64,000 nt of DNA, taken from the NCBI RefSeq assembly GCF_003434055.1, contig NZ_QVEX01000001.1, forward strand, positions 621,824 through 685,823, in the 5' to 3' direction. The translations under genes and the position numbers were made by a program. This document shows, piece after piece, positions 41,084-50,775 of the stretch. Under the pieces are notes generated by a model. It did not search any database, was not told where the DNA came from, and worked only from the letters and a program-made list of their open reading frames with translations. Source of the stretch: Enterocloster aldenensis (GTDB taxonomy: Bacteria; Bacillota; Clostridia; Lachnospirales; Lachnospiraceae). Position 1 is the first letter of the stretch. The number at the start of each line of letters is the position of its first letter.

Positions 41084-42874
41084 TCAATGGAACTTCCAGT
41101 CCTTCACCACTATCTGAAGATTCCTGTTCCCATTATATTCATTTACCCCAGGATAATAGATGATATCCATGACCCTGCTGTTTCCTTTTTCCTCCATGAA
41201 CAGGTCGCCTTCTGTAAATACCACCCCATTCATGGAAACACCGCGTTCATTGACCAGGCTCAGGCGCACCACATTCCGGTTCCTGCCCATGACGCTGGCG
41301 CTCCGTATCACCATATCCTTCTGTGCGAACTGCGGTTTCTCATTGCCCTGTCCGTAGGGTTCCAGCAGTTCCAGTTCCTTTACAAAGGATTCTGATATAT
41401 ACTCAAAAGGCATGGCCACATCAATCCAGACCCGGGGGATGAAATCCTCCTCTGTCAGACGCTCCCTGGCATTTTCATTCAGACGCCGCCGGAATTCATC
41501 CACATCTTCCTCTCTCAGGGAAAATCCTGCCGCCATGGGGTGGCCTCCGAACTTAAGAAGCAGGTCCTTAACCTCCACCAGGGCATGGAACATGTGGTAG
41601 GCCTCAATGGATCGCCCTGAACCTTTGGCGCAGCCTTCCGCACGTGTCAGGACAAAGGAGGGCTTGCCATACCGTTCCCTCAGCCGCCCTGCCACGATTC
41701 CTGCCAGGGATTCATGACAGTCCGGCAGGAACACCACCAGCACCTTGTCATCCTGGTACAGTTCATCCACCATGGCCGCCGCATCGTCAATGCCGGCCTG
41801 GGTCATATCCTTCCTCTGGTCGTTAAGCTCCTTAAGTTCCTGGGCCATGCGGTCCGCCTCCGCCTCATCCTCACAGAGCAGAAGCCCCAGAGCCAGCTTG
41901 GCGGTCTGAAGCCGTCCGCTGGCATTGAGGCAGGGTCCGATGACAAAGCCGATATGGTAGGCCGTAATGGAGTCCGCTGCCAGGTTATTTTTCTCTATAA
42001 GCTTACGCAGACCAAGATTGGATGTATGGCCCAGGCGGCAAAGACCTTCTTTCACAATGATGCGGTTCTCGCCCTGAAGCTTCATCACATCCCCTACCGT
42101 TGCAATGGCCGCAATCTCAAGCATATCCAGCCATTCCTCCATAGGTACGCCGCATTCCTCAAACAGCACCTGCACCAGCTTGTAGGCCACCATGCCGCCG
42201 CATATACCGGGAAATGGATACCGGCAGCCCCTCATCTTGGGATTCACAATGGCGTCCGCTGGCGGAAGCACCTCTGTTCCCTGACAGGAGTCCTCTGCAT
42301 CCCCATGGCTCCCATCCCTGCCATCTGCATCCTTTCCCGCGCAGCTGTCCTGGCTTTCCTCCACCAATATATCATGATGGTCCGTGACCACCACGGTCAT
42401 CCCCAGTTCCTTGGCCCTGGCAATCTGGCTGATTGCTGCAATCCCGTTATCACACGTAAGTATGGTATCAATCCCATCCCCTGCCGCTGCCTCAATGATC
42501 ATTTCATTGATTCCATACCCATCCTTAATCCTGTCAGGGATCTCAAAATCCACATTGGCCCCAACCCGTTTCAGCGCCCGGTAAAGCAGATAGGTGGAGC
42601 AGACCCCGTCAATATCATAATCCCCCACAATGCGGATTGGTTTTCCTTCCCGCACCTTGCCGCGCAGGATTCCAACCGCCTTCTCCATGTCCGGCAGAAG
42701 GCGCGGGTCATGAAGGTCCTTTACGGAGCCATGCAGGTAATGCCCAATTTCCTCCATCCCCTCAATCCCACGGTTGCGGATTATCCTGGCCGTTACCGGA
42801 CTAATCCCATATCTCTCTGCAATCTTATTAAAATCTGCCTTTTTCGCGTGAAGCATCCATTTCGTCTGTGCCAT
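41084..42874 (-). CDS. recJ: Single-stranded-DNA-specific exonuclease RecJ
   Basis: A 596-residue DHH/DHHA1 exonuclease. Motifs are IVGDYDIDGVCS (residues 83-94), the DHH at 165-167, and the C-terminal GGHPMAAGFSLREEDV block near 455. Residues about 171-201 form an acidic Asp/Gly/Ser/Cys-rich insertion between DHH and LPPADAIVNPK that other RecJ proteins lack or have much shorter. It degrades single-stranded DNA 5' to 3' in repair and recombination. It is monocistronic. Confidence 0.92.
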   Translation of the reverse strand: MAQTKWMLHAKKADFNKIAERYGISPVTARIIRNRGIEGMEEIGHYLHGSVKDLHDPRLLPDMEKAVGILRGKVREGKPIRIVGDYDIDGVCSTYLLYRALKRVGANVDFEIPDRIKDGYGINEMIIEAAAGDGIDTILTCDNGIAAISQIARAKELGMTVVVTDHHDILVEESQDSCAGKDADGRDGSHGDAEDSCQGTEVLPPADAIVNPKMRGCRYPFPGICGGMVAYKLVQVLFEECGVPMEEWLDMLEIAAIATVGDVMKLQGENRIIVKEGLCRLGHTSNLGLRKLIEKNNLAADSITAYHIGFVIGPCLNASGRLQTAKLALGLLLCEDEAEADRMAQELKELNDQRKDMTQAGIDDAAAMVDELYQDDKVLVVFLPDCHESLAGIVAGRLRERYGKPSFVLTRAEGCAKGSGRSIEAYHMFHALVEVKDLLLKFGGHPMAAGFSLREEDVDEFRRRLNENARERLTEEDFIPRVWIDVAMPFEYISESFVKELELLEPYGQGNEKPQFAQKDMVIRSASVMGRNRNVVRLSLVNERGVSMNGVVFTEGDLFMEEKGNSRVMDIIYYPGVNEYNGNRNLQIVVKDWKFH

Positions 42875-42968
42875 GTCCTATCCTGTCCTTTTCTATATCA
42901 ATCACGTCTCTGTCGGTCACAACTCTATCTGCCATTCCATATCAGCCGTACTCCCATCAACCATACCC

Positions 42969-44330
42969 CTACGGCTCATTTTCCTCCTCCCGCACGGAGG
43001 AGACAACAATTCCCGCCGCCATCCCTGCCAAAGCCGGCACAACCCATCCCAGGCCGGCCCCATATCCCGGAAGGTATGTGGTGGCCTGGCTTAGGAAAGG
43101 TATGGTAACCTTACTCTGTTCCAGGGCATACACCACACTTACAATCCCTGTCAGCAGGATGCTGCACGGGAACATGGCAGGCCATCTCCTGGTCAGCGGA
43201 CCTAAAAATGCCAGCACAATCAGCACGATTGCCACCGGATATATGGCGTTCAGCACTGGCTCCGATACGGTCAGTATCCTGTTAAGCCCTGCACTGGATA
43301 TCACCAGGCTGACGGCTGCAAACACAAACACCCACGCCTTATAGCCAATCACCGGGATGATTGTGGTAAAATACTGGCTGCAGCAGCTTAACAGCCCCAC
43401 GCATGTATTAAAGCACGCAATAAGGAAGATGACTCCCAGGATCATCATTCCTGCTTTTCCAAACAGGCTGCCTGCCACATAGGTAAGTATCCTTGCGCCG
43501 TTCTTTGTATCCGCCGCAACCGCGCCCGCAGGTGCCCCGATGTGGGCCAGGGTCCCGTATATCAGGGCCAGAAGGATGCCTGCAATCACTCCCGCCTTCA
43601 CGGTTTCCCTGACAACCGCTCCCTCCTGTTCCACGCCCTTGGCCCGGATATTGATGGCAATGATAATGCCGAAGTTAAGGGCGGCAATGGTATCCATGGT
43701 CTGGTATCCTTCCAGGAAGCCCTTTACCACCGGCCCTGCGCTGTAAACCGCCTCAGGCGCCCCATATGGTCCCATGGGCCATACCAGGCACCCGGTAAAA
43801 ATCACCCCAATCAATATTAAGAGAGCAGGGCAGAGCACCTTCCCCAAACGGTCTGTAAGCTTGTCAGGCCGGAAGGCCACCGCCATGGCTGCCATAAAGA
43901 ACAGGGCTGAATATCCGAACTGCGCAGCTGTCTGAAGGGTAAAGCCTGTCCCTCCCGCCAATTGGCCCATCTCAAGCTTCATGCCGGTCAGGACAGGAAG
44001 CACCGTCATCTCAAAGGAGGTGCTGGCTGTCCTTGGAATGGCCAGACAGGGGCCGATGGACAGGTAAATCAGCAGCGTGAACACGAACGCAAAAACAGGA
44101 TGGACCTTCTTTGCCAGGCTGGGAAGCCCGCCGGAAAGCGCAACCGCTGCCACGCCTAATACAGGAAGCCCCACCGCGCTCATAAGGAAGCCCCCCATTG
44201 CATGCCATGTAAGGCTGCCTGCCTGTGCCCCAAGAAAAGGCGGGAAAATCAGATTCCCCGCGCCAAAAAACATGGAAAATAATGTAAATCCAACAAGCAG
44301 CAGATTGTGCTTTGATAATTTCTGTCTCAT
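42969..44330 (-). CDS. brnQ: Branched-chain amino acid / cation symporter (BrnQ family)
   Basis: A 453-residue protein with about twelve membrane helices. The N-terminus LLVGFTLFSMFFGAGNLIFPPFLG is the BrnQ signature; GPCLAIPRTASTSFEM near residue 105 and AFLIACFNTCVGLLS-like segments follow. It imports leucine, isoleucine and valine with Na+ or H+. The start at 44330 is preferred over 44348 because GGGGA lies in range. No T-box leader is seen in the 140 nt upstream. Confidence 0.9.
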   Translation of the reverse strand: MRQKLSKHNLLLVGFTLFSMFFGAGNLIFPPFLGAQAGSLTWHAMGGFLMSAVGLPVLGVAAVALSGGLPSLAKKVHPVFAFVFTLLIYLSIGPCLAIPRTASTSFEMTVLPVLTGMKLEMGQLAGGTGFTLQTAAQFGYSALFFMAAMAVAFRPDKLTDRLGKVLCPALLILIGVIFTGCLVWPMGPYGAPEAVYSAGPVVKGFLEGYQTMDTIAALNFGIIIAINIRAKGVEQEGAVVRETVKAGVIAGILLALIYGTLAHIGAPAGAVAADTKNGARILTYVAGSLFGKAGMMILGVIFLIACFNTCVGLLSCCSQYFTTIIPVIGYKAWVFVFAAVSLVISSAGLNRILTVSEPVLNAIYPVAIVLIVLAFLGPLTRRWPAMFPCSILLTGIVSVVYALEQSKVTIPFLSQATTYLPGYGAGLGWVVPALAGMAAGIVVSSVREEENEP

Positions 44331-44472
44331 ATGTACGTCCCCGCTCAATACAAAATAAGAGATAAGAGCCTATCCCCCGATTTCTCTTATCTCTTCCTTT
44401 TCCTATGATACCACAAAACAGGACATGTTTCAACACCAACACCGCGCCCTTGCACACACCCGCACACACGGC

Positions 44473-45393
44473 TCAGTCTGCCGGTCCGTCTTCATCCTGC
44501 CGTTCAAAATATCCGCGTATGTGCTGGAACAGCGCTCTCTCCGGCTCATTCTGAATCAGGTTCTTCCTGCGCACCAGGGCATTGTAACGGTACATCCGGG
44601 GATTCAGGGAATAATAGGCAACATTTTCCCTGTCACTGACGCAGGACCTGGCAATGAACGTGACACCTATCCCTTTTGCCACCATGGCCCTGGTGGCAAT
44701 GATACTGTTAGTCTCGCACATGGTACTTGGCTGGAAGCCGGCGGATGCAAATATCCTGTCAGCCAGTTCCCTCAGGGTAGATCCTTTCTTAGACAGCATG
44801 AAATTCTCATCCTTAAATTCATGGATCAGTTCTTCCCTGGTCATGATTCCGGTCCGGTTACGCAGGCAGTAACCATGGGCCGCAGGCACTGCAAAAAGCA
44901 CCTCTTCCTTCCGAAGAAGGGATACCTGTTCCTCTGCAAATGCATCCGCGCAGTTCAGCGCCATGACCGCACAGTCAATGCCTTCCTCCAGGATCATCCT
45001 TGTAAGCGTGGGCACATTGGATTCCGTAATCTCAATGGTAACCTGGGGAAACACCTTCTTATAGGCAGGTATGATTTCCGTCAGCATCCTCAGGCCGAAC
45101 TGGGAAGTCACCCCAATGGTGATATGGCCTTTATGATTCAGCCCCCGGATGTTATGGTAAAGGTCCTTCTGGATCTGGATTACCTTCCTGGCAGCCTCCA
45201 CATACAGCTCCCCTGCCGGTGTCAGAAGCAGCTCCCCCTTGGCCCGTATGAAAAGCGGGACACCAATCTCCTGCTCCAGCCTGGACAGGTACTGGCTCAG
45301 GGAGGACTGGGATACATAAAGTTCTTCCGCCGCCTTTGTCATATTCTTTTTCCTGGCAATTGTCAGCACATATTTCAGATATTTTGTATCCAA
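44473..45393 (-). CDS. LysR-family transcriptional regulator
   Basis: A 306-residue LysR regulator. The N-terminal winged HTH reads TKYLKYVLTIARKKNMTKAAEELYVSQSSLSQYLSRLE and is followed by the two-lobed effector domain (HITIGVTSQFGLRMLTEIIPAYKKVFP). It starts at TTG 45393, 7 nt after GGGAGGG; the ATG-bearing extension is rejected. It is divergent from the glucarate dehydratase-like gene, with about 150 bp between, the standard arrangement for control of that operon and itself. Confidence 0.88.
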   Translation of the reverse strand: MDTKYLKYVLTIARKKNMTKAAEELYVSQSSLSQYLSRLEQEIGVPLFIRAKGELLLTPAGELYVEAARKVIQIQKDLYHNIRGLNHKGHITIGVTSQFGLRMLTEIIPAYKKVFPQVTIEITESNVPTLTRMILEEGIDCAVMALNCADAFAEEQVSLLRKEEVLFAVPAAHGYCLRNRTGIMTREELIHEFKDENFMLSKKGSTLRELADRIFASAGFQPSTMCETNSIIATRAMVAKGIGVTFIARSCVSDRENVAYYSLNPRMYRYNALVRRKNLIQNEPERALFQHIRGYFERQDEDGPAD

Positions 45394-45470
45394 TGTAAAT
45401 CCCTCCCACACATGTATGATTGGATATATTCACGATAAGCAAATGTGATTGCGCCCATTATTTTTACATA

Positions 45471-45500
45471 TTGGCCTGTTTCTCCTAACTGTATTATAAT
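45471..45500 (+). promoter_or_regulatory. Sigma70/A-type promoter of the glucarate dehydratase-like operon
   Basis: TTGGCC at 45471 and a perfect TATAAT at 45495-45500 are 18 bp apart, about 45 bp before the ATG. It lies in the LysR intergenic region. Confidence 0.55.
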
Positions 45501-45546
45501 GAAAACCGTCAGAAAAACAAGAGTTTCAAGAAAAGGAGCAGATGAT

Positions 45547-46890
45547 ATGTTAAATAATACGCCGGTCATCACAGACATGAAAGTCATTCCCGTGGCTGGA
45601 TATGACAGTATGGAAATGACCTTAAGCGGGGCACACGCACCCTATTTCACGAGAAATATCGTAATCCTAAAGGACAACTCCGGCCATACGGGTATTGGAG
45701 AAATACATGGCGGGGAATACACCTGTGAATGCCTGACCAGTTACATCCCCCTGGTCATCGGGCAGGAAGTCGGTAAATACCGCTCCATTCTTGGAACCAT
45801 CCACCGGGGCGGCAGGAAAGCGCCTGGTGATGACGGGGAAGGGATACAGACCCTGGACATCAGTAAGCTCAAGTTCGTGGTACAGGCAGAATGGGCCATT
45901 GAATGCGCGCTGTTAGACCTGCTTGGACAGCATCTGGGGGTTCCTGTGTGTGAACTTCTGGCTGAAGGAAAGCAGCGCAGCCAGGTAGAAGTGCTGGGAT
46001 ACCTGTTCTACGTCTCAGATAAAGGCAAAACCGACCTTCCTTACATAGATGAATCCCACAGCAGCGATTCCTGGTTCCGGATGAGACGCAGGGAAATGAC
46101 CAGCCATGAACAGATTGTGGAGCAGGCCTGCTGCCTTCAGGAAAAATATGGTTTCCGCAACTTCAAACTGAAAGGCGGCGTATTCTCCGGCGAATATGAG
46201 ATGGAAACCATACGCGCCTTAAAGAAACACTTCCCAAACGGACGCATCAATATAGACCCTAACGGGGCCTGGGGCCTTACAGAGGCCATCGGCCTGTGCC
46301 GGGGCATGGGCCATATCCTGTCCTATGTGGAGGACCCCTGCGGACCTGAGGCAGGATTCTCCAGCCGTGAGATTATGGCTGAATTTAAAAATGCAACCCA
46401 TATTCCGGTTGCCACTAATATGATTGCCACCAACTGGAGGCAGTTTTACCATGCAGCCGCATTAAAATCAGTGGACATCGTGCTGGCAGACCCGCATTTC
46501 TGGGGACTTGATGGAAGTCTTCGCATGGCGGCGCTGTTAAATGACTGGGGACTTACCTGGGGCAGCCATTCCAACAACCATTTTGACATAACCCTTACCA
46601 CCTTTGCCCATGTGGCAGCCGCCGCTCCCGGTTCCCCAACCGCGCTGGACACCCACTGGATCTGGCAGGACGGGCAGAACCTGTTAAAGGATACGCCTGC
46701 TATCCGGGACGGTTATCTGGAGGTTCCTGACCGCCCGGGTCTGGGCGTTACCCTGGATATGGAGAAGGTGATGGAGGCAAACCGGCTCTATCATTCCATG
46801 CCGAACCATGACAGGGATGACGCAATGGCCATGCAGTACCTGATACCAGGATGGAAATACGATTCCAAAAAGCCCTGCCTTGTAAGATAG
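45547..46890 (+). CDS. Glucarate dehydratase-like enolase-superfamily enzyme
   Basis: A 447-residue enolase-superfamily protein of the glucarate dehydratase branch. Key sites are the KxK base pair in NFKLKGG near residue 205, metal ligands in NIDPNGAW near 235 and VEDPCGPE near 263, and the catalytic His in WGSHSNNHFDI near 338. It matches D-glucarate/idarate dehydratase (GudD/GudX) length and order. It would make 5-keto-4-deoxyglucarate. The start at 45547 has AAGGAG upstream. The following transporter and the divergent LysR regulator make a compact diacid module. Since there is no visible aldolase, downstream steps must be elsewhere. Confidence 0.85.
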   Translation: MLNNTPVITDMKVIPVAGYDSMEMTLSGAHAPYFTRNIVILKDNSGHTGIGEIHGGEYTCECLTSYIPLVIGQEVGKYRSILGTIHRGGRKAPGDDGEGIQTLDISKLKFVVQAEWAIECALLDLLGQHLGVPVCELLAEGKQRSQVEVLGYLFYVSDKGKTDLPYIDESHSSDSWFRMRRREMTSHEQIVEQACCLQEKYGFRNFKLKGGVFSGEYEMETIRALKKHFPNGRINIDPNGAWGLTEAIGLCRGMGHILSYVEDPCGPEAGFSSREIMAEFKNATHIPVATNMIATNWRQFYHAAALKSVDIVLADPHFWGLDGSLRMAALLNDWGLTWGSHSNNHFDITLTTFAHVAAAAPGSPTALDTHWIWQDGQNLLKDTPAIRDGYLEVPDRPGLGVTLDMEKVMEANRLYHSMPNHDRDDAMAMQYLIPGWKYDSKKPCLVR

Positions 46891-46985
46891 GCATGAAACA
46901 GGCATACTGCCCCGGCATGGGGCAGGCAGCGCCTGACAGCAGACTGTGCCTGCGGCAAAAACAAATATCGGGAGGATAATGAAAC

Positions 46986-48287
46986 ATGAGTTATACCGCA
47001 ATTATAGGCTTCGCGATGATGATATTAATCACCACGCTGCTCTTAAAAAAGAAAGTCAGCACCTTGTTTGCATTTACAATCATTCCCATCATTGGCGCTT
47101 TTTTAATCGGCGCCAGTATCCCGGAGATATGCGGCTATATTAATTCCGGCCTGGGAAAAACCAGGGACCTGATGTTCATCATCTTCTTTTCCCTGCCATA
47201 TTTCTCCGTCATGTCGGAAGCAGGACTGTTCGACATCATGGTCGAATTCCTGTTAAAGCACACCAGACTCAGCGTGACCGTAATCTGCATCATCACGGTG
47301 CTGGTATCCCTGATTACGGAAATTGACGGAAGCGTCACCTCCACGTATCTGGTTACCATTCCCATGATGCTGCCCCTTTACAAAAAGCTGAAGATTGATC
47401 CCAAAGTCCTTCTGCTGCTGTGTTCTGCCACCATGTGCGCACTGTTCGTGACACCGTGGAACGGCAGGACCTTAAGAGCGGCCACGCTCTTAGAAGGAAT
47501 TGAAAGTCCCCAGAACTATATTTTCATGAAAATGCTTCCCATGATGCTGATTTACATTGCGCTCTGCATTGTCCTTGCCGTAATCCTTGCACGGATACAG
47601 ATAAAGAAAGGCGCTGGCAAGGTAAGCGCAGATGTGGATACCCAGACAATGATACAAGCCTCTGAACTGAAACGGCCTAAGCTGTTCTGGTTCAACCTGA
47701 TCTGGACGGTCCTGCTTATTATCGGACTCAGCGTTGTCCCCTGCCCGGACTACTTTGTATTTGCCATCGGCCTGATTGTGTCCCTCAGTGTCAACTACCC
47801 TGACCTAAAGCTCCAGGGCAGCCTGTTAAAGAAATATTCCCAGGAAATGTATTCCACGGCCTGTGCCGTGTTCCTGTCCGGTGTAGTGGTCGGGGTGCTG
47901 TCTGAAAGCGGAATGATGGATGCCATGGTAGACTTCCTTATCCGTATCATCCCCGGTACCATGGGGCCATGGGTTTACCTTATCATTGCGCTGTTTTCCA
48001 CCCCGCTCATGCTTATTTTCACCAACGATATATGGCAGTATGCCCTGGTCCCCATTGTTGCCGGGGTAAGCAGCAAATTCGGCATTCCCAATGAAATAGT
48101 GGTGCTTACACTCCTCATGAACATGGGCGCCATGATTTCCCCGGTTGCCCAGCCTCAGATTTATCTTGCCTGCGACCTGGCCGACGGCACGGAATTGGCG
48201 GATTATGTGAAATTCTCATTTGTACCGCTGTGGATCCTGTCCGTGCTTTGGGTGGTAATTGGGTATTGTATCGGGGTGTTTAGGTGA
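46986..48287 (+). CDS. CitMHS-family carboxylate transporter
   Basis: A 433-residue protein with about twelve helices, of the citrate-Mg2+:H+ symporter family. Features are LMFIIFFSLPYFSVMSEAGLFD near residue 60, the EIDGSVTSTYLVTIPMMLPLY block near 115 and VTPWNGRTLRAATLL near 155. GGGAGG precedes the ATG. It lies 95 nt after the glucarate dehydratase-like gene and presumably imports its diacid substrate (inference), rather than citrate. Confidence 0.82.
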   Translation: MSYTAIIGFAMMILITTLLLKKKVSTLFAFTIIPIIGAFLIGASIPEICGYINSGLGKTRDLMFIIFFSLPYFSVMSEAGLFDIMVEFLLKHTRLSVTVICIITVLVSLITEIDGSVTSTYLVTIPMMLPLYKKLKIDPKVLLLLCSATMCALFVTPWNGRTLRAATLLEGIESPQNYIFMKMLPMMLIYIALCIVLAVILARIQIKKGAGKVSADVDTQTMIQASELKRPKLFWFNLIWTVLLIIGLSVVPCPDYFVFAIGLIVSLSVNYPDLKLQGSLLKKYSQEMYSTACAVFLSGVVVGVLSESGMMDAMVDFLIRIIPGTMGPWVYLIIALFSTPLMLIFTNDIWQYALVPIVAGVSSKFGIPNEIVVLTLLMNMGAMISPVAQPQIYLACDLADGTELADYVKFSFVPLWILSVLWVVIGYCIGVFR

Positions 48288-48422
48288 TGGCTTCTGCATC
48301 CATTAAATCTGTTCCGGCAGGATGGCCAGCCGGCTCGGGCGCTTCCAATTGTTGTGTGATTCCGGCTTTGATTTTATTGGATGGGTTAGACTGTCAGAAG
48401 TTTTATCCATACTAGAAATATT

Positions 48423-48477
48423 AGAATGCCGCAGACCCGCAAAACGTAGTTGTGTTTATGTGGGCCTGCGGCATTCT
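48423..48477. terminator. Long hairpin between converging operons
   Basis: AGAATGCCGCAG at 48423-48434 pairs with CTGCGGCATTCT at 48466-48477, with further CCC/GGG pairing inside. It sits between the CitMHS gene and the peptide-transporter operon and could stop transcription from both sides. Nothing else is evident in 48288-48606 apart from a short repeated TTATTCTGTA. Confidence 0.7.
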
Positions 48478-48606
48478 GTCTGTTGGGATTTCTTTGAGTT
48501 TTATTTGGAATCTGACCTGCTTTTGTATCTGTCTTATTCTGTATCCGTTCTTCACTGTATCAGCCTTATTCTGTACATGTTTCATTCCCAGACATCCATG
48601 ACTGCC

Positions 48607-49590
48607 TCATTTCCTTTCCATTAGGGGAAAATGGCAGAACACCTGGCGTTCACCTACCATTTTCCCTTCCGGCACCATCTGGCTGCAGATATCTTTTGCA
48701 TAGGGACATCTTGTATGGAAGCGGCAGCCCGAAGGCGGATTTACCGGGCTGGGTATCTCGCCTGTGAGCAGCTCCTTTTCATCGCTGCGCAGCCTTGGGT
48801 CTGCTTTTGGTATGGCGTTAAGCAGGAAATGGGTGTATGGGTGCAGGGGATGGGCATACAGTTCATGGGTGCCCCCTATCTCGCAGACCATGCCCAGGAA
48901 CATGACACAGACACGGTCCGATATGAACTTCACCACGCTCAGGTCATGGGAAATGAACAGGTAGGTCAGCTGATACTGTTCCTGCAGATCCTTTAACAGA
49001 TTCAATACCTGGGATTGGATGGATACGTCCAGGGCGGATACCGGCTCATCGCATATAATCAGCCTGGGATGCAGGGCAATGGCCCTTGCTATGCCAATCC
49101 TCTGGCGCTGCCCGCCTGAGAATTGGTGGGGATACCGGTTGATGAACTCCCTTGGGATCCCCACCTCGTCCATCAGTGCCTTTACCTGGCTTTCAATCTC
49201 GTCCTTTGTCCTGGCAAGACCGTGGGTGGTAAGGGGTTCTGAGATGATTTCCCTTACGTTCATACGGGGATTTAAGGACGCATACGGGTCCTGGAAGATG
49301 ATTTGCATCTGACGCCGGATTTCCGTGAATTCCCTGTCCTTCATCCTGGTGATGTCTGTCCCGTCAAATTCAATGGTGCCGGATGTGGCCTCTATGAGCT
49401 TAATCAGCGTGCGCCCCAGTGTGCTCTTGCCGCAGCCGGACTCGCCTACCAGGGCCAGCGTCTCACCCTCGTATATCCTTAAATTCACGCCGGATACCGC
49501 GTGCACCACATTCTTTCCTTTTTTGCCGCCTTCAAGGGCAAATTCCTTTACAAGGTCCCTGGCCTCCAGAAGTATCTTCTTACCTGCCAT
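48607..49590 (-). CDS. Peptide ABC transporter ATP-binding protein (DppF/OppF)
   Basis: A 327-residue ATPase. Walker A is GESGCGKST near residue 45, the signature is FSGGQRQRIGIARA near 155, and Walker B is LIICDEPVSALDVSIQ near 175. The oligopeptide-transporter C-terminal Cys motif is RFHTRCPYAKDIC near 298. The start at 49590 has GAGGTGG upstream and overlaps the previous gene by about 11 bases. It is the last gene of the five-gene peptide importer operon. Confidence 0.9.
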   Translation of the reverse strand: MAGKKILLEARDLVKEFALEGGKKGKNVVHAVSGVNLRIYEGETLALVGESGCGKSTLGRTLIKLIEATSGTIEFDGTDITRMKDREFTEIRRQMQIIFQDPYASLNPRMNVREIISEPLTTHGLARTKDEIESQVKALMDEVGIPREFINRYPHQFSGGQRQRIGIARAIALHPRLIICDEPVSALDVSIQSQVLNLLKDLQEQYQLTYLFISHDLSVVKFISDRVCVMFLGMVCEIGGTHELYAHPLHPYTHFLLNAIPKADPRLRSDEKELLTGEIPSPVNPPSGCRFHTRCPYAKDICSQMVPEGKMVGERQVFCHFPLMERK

Positions 49591-50764
49591 CTTCTGCCAC
49601 CTCCCCATCCGATGATGCTGCCTGTGCGTCCGGTCCGCCTGATTCCACGGCGCCGGCGTCCTCCATGCCCCTACCTTCGTAAAGGAAGCACCTTACCTTA
49701 TGGCTCATACCGTTCCCATCAGCACCAATCCCATAAAGTCCGGGCTTTTCCTTCAGGCACCTGGCTTCTGCCTTCCCGCAGCGGTTGCAGAAATTACAGC
49801 CCTCGGGCAGCCTCAACAGGTTGGGCACCACGCCTTCAATGGTATACAGCCGTTCTTCCCTGCTGTCCAGCTTGGGTATGGACTTTAACAAGCCCTGGGT
49901 GTAGGGGTGGCTGGTATTTTCAAACAAATCAAATACCTCAGCCTGCTCCATTACCATGCCGGCATACATGACGTACACATAATCGCATACCTCCGCCACC
50001 ACCCCCATATTATGGGTTATCAGGATGATGGATGTGCCCTGCTCGTCCCGAAGGCGTTTCATCAGCCGCAGGATCTGCGCTTCTATGGTAACGTCCAGGG
50101 CCGTGGTGGGCTCGTCCGCAATCATCACCTTGGGCTTGCACACCATGGCCATGCCTATCATCACCCGCTGGCGCAGACCGCCCGAAAGCTGATGGGGATA
50201 GGAATTGTAGCGTTTCTCCGGCTCCGGGATACCGACCTCTTTAAAGATCTCAATCACCTGCTGCTTTGCCTCGGCCCTGGACACCTTCTGATGCAGGAGA
50301 ATGGCTTCCTGGACCTGACGCCCCACCGGATACACGGGATTTAAGGAGGTCATGGGTTCCTGGAAAATCATGGATATCTCATTGCCGCGGATCCTGGCCC
50401 TCTCCCTGGGATTAAGGTAAGTAATATCCCTGCCGTCCAGGGTAATCCTTCCTCCCACCACCTTGCCGGGGTGGCGCAGCAGCCCCATCACGGACATGGC
50501 TGTCATGCTCTTTCCGCACCCGGACTCTCCTACCAGGCCGATTATCTTTCCCGCCGGCACCTCGATGGTCACATCATCTACTGCCGGGACCGTGCCCTTG
50601 GCAGTAAAGAAATAGGACTGCAGGTTCTCAATTGTCAGTACGTATTTCCCGGTCTGAGCATTGTCTCCGGTCCGGGCATGGTCCCCGGTCCGGGCATTGT
50701 CCCTGGTCCGGGCATTGCCCCCGGTCAAAGCATTATCTTGTGTCAAAACATGTTCCCTGTTCAT
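49580..50764 (-). CDS. Peptide ABC transporter ATP-binding protein (DppD/OppD) with repetitive N-terminus
   Basis: A 394-residue ATPase. The core begins near residue 42 (VLTIENLQSYF). Walker A is GESGCGKS near 80, the signature LSGGLRQRVMIGMAM near 192 and Walker B VMIADEPTTALDVTIE near 212. The C-terminal Cys motif is NFCNRCGKAEARC near 335. Residues 8-40 are a repeated D-N-A-R-T-G element absent from ordinary DppD, and residues after about 365 form an extra acidic tail (SGGPDAQAASSDGEV). The gene is in the dppABCDF-type order. Confidence 0.9.
   Translation of the reverse strand: MNREHVLTQDNALTGGNARTRDNARTGDHARTGDNAQTGKYVLTIENLQSYFFTAKGTVPAVDDVTIEVPAGKIIGLVGESGCGKSMTAMSVMGLLRHPGKVVGGRITLDGRDITYLNPRERARIRGNEISMIFQEPMTSLNPVYPVGRQVQEAILLHQKVSRAEAKQQVIEIFKEVGIPEPEKRYNSYPHQLSGGLRQRVMIGMAMVCKPKVMIADEPTTALDVTIEAQILRLMKRLRDEQGTSIILITHNMGVVAEVCDYVYVMYAGMVMEQAEVFDLFENTSHPYTQGLLKSIPKLDSREERLYTIEGVVPNLLRLPEGCNFCNRCGKAEARCLKEKPGLYGIGADGNGMSHKVRCFLYEGRGMEDAGAVESGGPDAQAASSDGEVAEDGR
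50656..50746 (-). repeat. 18-nt in-frame tandem repeat in the DppD N-terminus
   Basis: Five imperfect copies of an 18-nt unit (coding strand GACAATGCCCGGACCGGG) encode D-N-A-R-T-G. They fall between the start codon and the conserved ABC domain, so a start downstream of the repeat is also possible. Confidence 0.85.
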
Positions 50765-50775
50765 CTGCCCGCCTC

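Noticed and set aside
41714..43108. 464-residue plus-strand ORF opposite RecJ
   Set aside because: It is antisense to a gene with clear RecJ motifs; it has His/Pro/Arg-rich shadow composition and no ribosome binding site.
44331..44472. T-box or other amino-acid riboswitch before brnQ
   Set aside because: The 140-nt spacer lacks a T-box sequence and any stable stem series.
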